Shown: positions 63,384 to 64,000 of the stretch, piece by piece
Layout of the letters: every line of letters starts with the position of its first letter
How positions within the stretch are numbered: position 1 is the first letter of the stretch
Assembly: GCA_905250025.1 (NCBI GenBank)
Contig: CAJNOJ010000133.1
Coordinates: forward strand, 186,001 to 250,000
Source: Adineta ricciae
Taxonomy: Eukaryota > Rotifera > Eurotatoria > Adinetida > Adinetidae
Length of the DNA stretch: 64,000 nucleotides
Direction: 5' to 3'
Notes under the pieces: generated by a model
Told to the model about the DNA's origin: nothing
The model's database searches: none
What the model saw: the letters and a program-made list of their open reading frames with translations, nothing else
Made by a program: the position numbers and the translations under genes

Positions 63384-64000
63384 CTAGTACAGTTTTCTTC
63401 TTAAATTAGCATACATTCGAAACAGTGCTCTCTCGGTTGTGTTTTTCTTTCTCTCTTCTTTTTTTTTGTTGTCAATTGGAGTACTCTTTGACTGTATATA
63501 TATATACGAACGTATCGATGACGGCGAGCTTGGGTCTTAAATTATTTTCTTTTTTCCTATGCACTATTTGTTTTGTTATTGGTCCTAGTCAAACAAAATT
63601 GACATTTTTGTTCTGTTTTCATGCTCTGTTGTTCATTTATTATAAATATGTTTGTTGTGTATTCTTAAAGAAGAAAGGATTTATCTTAGTTTGGAAAATA
63701 AAAATCGAGTTTGCTTTCTTTGGTACGAAGATTTTTAGAAAAATTAATTACATAAAGAAACTGTGAATCATCACTGAGTCTGTCATCAGTATGTGTAAGC
63801 CATGTTTTCTTTATAAGTAATTGTTATGATCTCTTCTCCTGAATATTTTTATTTTGTATTCATTCCGTTTTGTGTGCTATGGAGTTTGACCAGTTATCTG
63901 ACAAATGAATTCTTCTTATAGTGTATCAGTAGCAAAAGATTTGCAGGATGTTTATAAAAATCATTGTAGAATCGTTTCGAATCTTTCATAATCAGTGGAG
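63384..64000. other. 3' flank of HRD1 and window end
   Basis: AT-rich. An open frame at 63425-63766 is Phe/Leu-rich without a domain. No further gene before the edge. Confidence 0.5.

Overview
The window looks like nuclear DNA of a small-genome animal, most likely a bdelloid rotifer. It is AT-rich. Almost every gene is cut by many very short introns (mostly about 45 to 90 nt, GT..AG). The gene set is metazoan: importin alpha, CEP76, HRD1, a nephrin-like Ig receptor, TMEM192, NSUN2. An EGF-plus-7TM orphan receptor and an F-box/LRR protein of kinds I associate with bdelloids are also present. The assignment to bdelloids is inference from family content and gene architecture. Two single-N joins (17528 and 44493) mark assembly joints.

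Layout. 1-1.4 kb: 5' part of an ankyrin-repeat gene (minus). 2.0-2.2 kb: a frameshifted relic resembling potato-inhibitor-I proteins. 2.6-9.0 kb (minus): an F-box protein, then two related genes with tandem C-terminal BRCT domains and N-terminal C-x(2,4)-C-x11-C-x2-H zinc-knuckle-like motifs; the longer gene has three copies, each split by an intron at the same place. 9.6-11.9 kb: importin alpha (minus). 13.8 kb: a protein with an LC8 dynein-light-chain domain behind a long disordered N-terminus. 16.8-19.8 kb (minus): PTCD2-like mitochondrial PPR protein and a shortened PIG-S. 20.2-22.7 kb: CEP76. 23.0-26.6 kb (minus): glycogen synthase with a pair of apparently mutually exclusive exons. 27.2-28.4 kb: EGF/7TM receptor.

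30.0-37.2 kb is a tight plus-strand run of six genes: an SDR oxidoreductase, a START/SRPBCC-like protein, EMC8/9, ISCA2, ISCA1 and NSUN2. The ISCA2 stop and ISCA1 start overlap by one base (TAATG). Their products are known partners in mitochondrial [4Fe-4S] assembly, so this looks like a two-cistron transcript. 39.0-43.6 kb (minus): nephrin/SNS-like Ig-FN3 receptor. 44.3-44.6 kb: inverted near-identical copies of pieces of that gene and of TMEM192 around an N. 46-47 kb: TMEM192. 47.7-49.8 kb: AGFG-type ArfGAP. 50.5-51.8 kb: secreted WxxW-domain trypsin-like protease. 53.5-55.1 kb: MAPK-phosphatase-type DUSP. 56.2-58.9 kb: diacylglycerol kinase. 61.1-63.4 kb: HRD1/SYVN1.

The genes are mostly unrelated housekeeping and signalling functions. 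The strongest leads are: (1) the glycogen synthase alternative exon pair, separated by only 21 nt and both phase 1 to 2; (2) the ISCA2/ISCA1 one-base overlap; (3) the knuckle-BRCT gene pair; (4) repeated splice-acceptor sequences directly abutting start codons, as expected for spliced-leader trans-splicing.
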